Shown here: in pieces, positions 31,268-32,553 of the stretch
How positions within the stretch are numbered: position 1 is the stretch's first letter
How the letters are laid out: each line of letters starts with the position of its first letter
Source: Acetobacteraceae bacterium
GTDB lineage: Bacteria > Pseudomonadota > Alphaproteobacteria > Acetobacterales > Acetobacteraceae
NCBI GenBank assembly: GCA_947475245.1
Contig: CANJLW010000040.1
Coordinates: forward strand, 1-32,553
DNA length: 32,553 bases
Reading direction: 5' to 3'
The notes under the pieces: model-generated
The model's input: only the letters and a program-made list of their open reading frames with translations
Database searches by the model: none
Told to the model about the DNA's origin: nothing
Translations under genes and position numbers: made by a program

Positions 31268-32553
31268 ATGTCCGGCTTGTTTGAGGACGATCCGCTCAAC
31301 GTCGATCAGGCTCCGCCGATTCCCGAAGGTCCGGGTCTTTTCGGGGAGGAACTCCCTGTTATTGTTCCGGAAACCGTCCACGCCACGCCATATCGGGTGC
31401 TGGCCCGCAAATATCGCCCGACCACGTTCGACGATCTGATTGGTCAGGAGGCAATGGTGCGCATTTTGCGCAATGCCTTCTCGATCGGACGTGTGGCGCA
31501 TGCCTTTATGCTGACCGGTGTTCGCGGTGTCGGCAAAACCACCACGGCCCGCATCATCGCGCGCGCGTTGAACTGCATCGGCCCTGACGGCACCAGTGGC
31601 CCGACCGCTGATCCCTGCGGTGTCTGCACCAATTGCACGGGGATTTTGGCCGATCGACACCCGGACGTGGTCGAAATGGACGCCGCCAGCCGCACCGGCG
31701 TGGACGACGTGCGGGAGATCATCGAGGCAACGCGGTTTCGCCCGATGCAGGCGCGCACCAAGGTCTTCGTGATCGACGAAGTCCATATGTTGAGCCGCAA
31801 TGCATTCAACGCATTGTTGAAAACACTGGAAGAGCCGCCGGCCCACGTGAAGTTCGTCTTCGCGACGACCGAATTGCGCAAGGTGCCGATCACTGTCCTA
31901 TCGCGGTGCCAGCGCTTCGACCTGCGCCGCGTGCGGATCAGCGAACTTCACGCCTTGTTCGCCCGAATCTCCGTTAAGGAAGGCGTCGAGGTCGAACCCG
32001 CCGCCCTGGATCAGATCGCCCGGGCCGCCGACGGTTCCGTCCGCGACGGGCTCTCGATGCTGGATCAGGCTATCGCGCAGGCCGATGGGCTTATTACCGC
32101 CGGTCAGGTCGCGGATATGCTGGGCCTCGCTGATCGCGACGCGGTTTTTGATCTGTTGGAAGCCGTTATGGGCGGAAAACCCGCCGCGGCTCTGGCAATC
32201 ACCGACCGAGCCTATGAACGTGGCGCCGATCTGGGCGTGCTGCTGCAGGATTTGCTGGAACTTCTGCATACCGTGACCCGGCTGAAGTCGATCCCCGGTC
32301 TCCGCGACAGTCAGGAGTTACCGGAAGCGGAGCGCACGCGTGGCGCGGAGTTGGCGGACCGTCTGAGCGTCCCATCGCTCGCGCGCGCCTGGCAGATGCT
32401 GCTCAAGGGCGTTGGTGAGGTCGAAATCGCGCCCGACCGCCGAGCAGCGGCGGAAATGGTGTTGATCAGGCTGTGTCATGTGGCGGATATGCCGCCCCCC
32501 GGCGATCTGATTCGTCGGCTCATGACCACGCCTCCGCAATCGCAAGCGGGTAA
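31268..32553 (+). CDS. dnaX: DNA polymerase III subunit tau/gamma (3' truncated)
   Basis: This clamp-loader ATPase runs off the right edge after 428 codons, with no stop in frame. The visible part has the DnaX N-terminus YRVLARKYRPTTFDDLIGQE after a 43-residue extension, then Walker A GVRGVGKTTTA, the zinc site LNC...DPCGVCTNC (four cysteines), Walker B VFVIDEVHML, sensor 1 FVFATTELRKVPITVLSRCQRF (split as FVFATTE / SRCQRF) and sensor 2 DGSVRDGLSMLDQA. The domain III region follows. Tau/gamma loads the beta clamp and couples polymerase cores. ATG 31268 has GGGA about ten bases upstream. The usual next genes (YbaB, recR) would lie outside the window. Confidence 0.97.
   Translation, partial: MSGLFEDDPLNVDQAPPIPEGPGLFGEELPVIVPETVHATPYRVLARKYRPTTFDDLIGQEAMVRILRNAFSIGRVAHAFMLTGVRGVGKTTTARIIARALNCIGPDGTSGPTADPCGVCTNCTGILADRHPDVVEMDAASRTGVDDVREIIEATRFRPMQARTKVFVIDEVHMLSRNAFNALLKTLEEPPAHVKFVFATTELRKVPITVLSRCQRFDLRRVRISELHALFARISVKEGVEVEPAALDQIARAADGSVRDGLSMLDQAIAQADGLITAGQVADMLGLADRDAVFDLLEAVMGGKPAAALAITDRAYERGADLGVLLQDLLELLHTVTRLKSIPGLRDSQELPEAERTRGAELADRLSVPSLARAWQMLLKGVGEVEIAPDRRAAAEMVLIRLCHVADMPPPGDLIRRLMTTPPQSQAG

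Overview
The window looks like chromosomal DNA of a GC-rich alphaproteobacterium, most likely in the Rhodospirillales and perhaps Acetobacteraceae-like. This is inferred from several things together: rpsT lies just upstream of dnaA, a small SRP RNA lies just upstream of dnaX, and a DUF1127 protein, a Hint-domain RTX/FG-GAP surface protein and PEP-CTERM proteins are present. No phage, transposase, integrase or CRISPR array was seen. The first gene is cut by the left edge and dnaX by the right edge.

Region 1-6.3 kb is surface and export related. A secreted FG-GAP beta-propeller protein with an RTX-like stretch and a C-terminal Hint domain is followed by a convergent cation-diffusion-facilitator transporter. 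Behind an AT-rich promoter region come three tandem, start/stop-overlapping paralogues of a secreted jelly-roll-like protein with PEP-CTERM sorting tails. Region 6.3-13.2 kb holds a fatty acid hydroxylase/sterol desaturase-family membrane enzyme, a divergent pair of an MFS exporter operon (with a probable RMD1/DUF155-like membrane protein) and a CoA-binding protein, a DUF2076 protein, a two-gene iron uptake unit (secreted cupredoxin-fold protein plus FTR1 permease) and an FkbM-type methyltransferase.

Region 13.2-19.2 kb carries glycan genes: a short OpgH-type membrane glucosyltransferase diverges from a GT4 glycosyltransferase. The latter is followed by a tight cobW-type GTPase / WD40 / alpha-beta hydrolase run. 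Region 19.2-24.9 kb is housekeeping: dnaA and rpsT with recognisable promoters and an rpsT terminator, an M24 aminopeptidase P, a DUF1127 small protein, prmA ending in a bidirectional terminator hairpin, and tRNA-Tyr(GTA).

Region 24.9-32.5 kb contains a DbpA-type DEAD-box helicase, a convergent ThDP-dependent acetolactate-synthase-like enzyme, and an unusual exported protein that joins leucine-rich repeats to a vanadium-haloperoxidase/PAP2 domain. The 4.5S-type SRP RNA with its promoter and the 5' part of dnaX close the window.

The most unusual items are the LRR-haloperoxidase fusion and the PEP-CTERM gene triplet with its repeat-bearing upstream region. Several perfect palindromes in divergent promoters and a hairpin that would mask the DUF2076 ribosome binding site are unexplained regulatory candidates.
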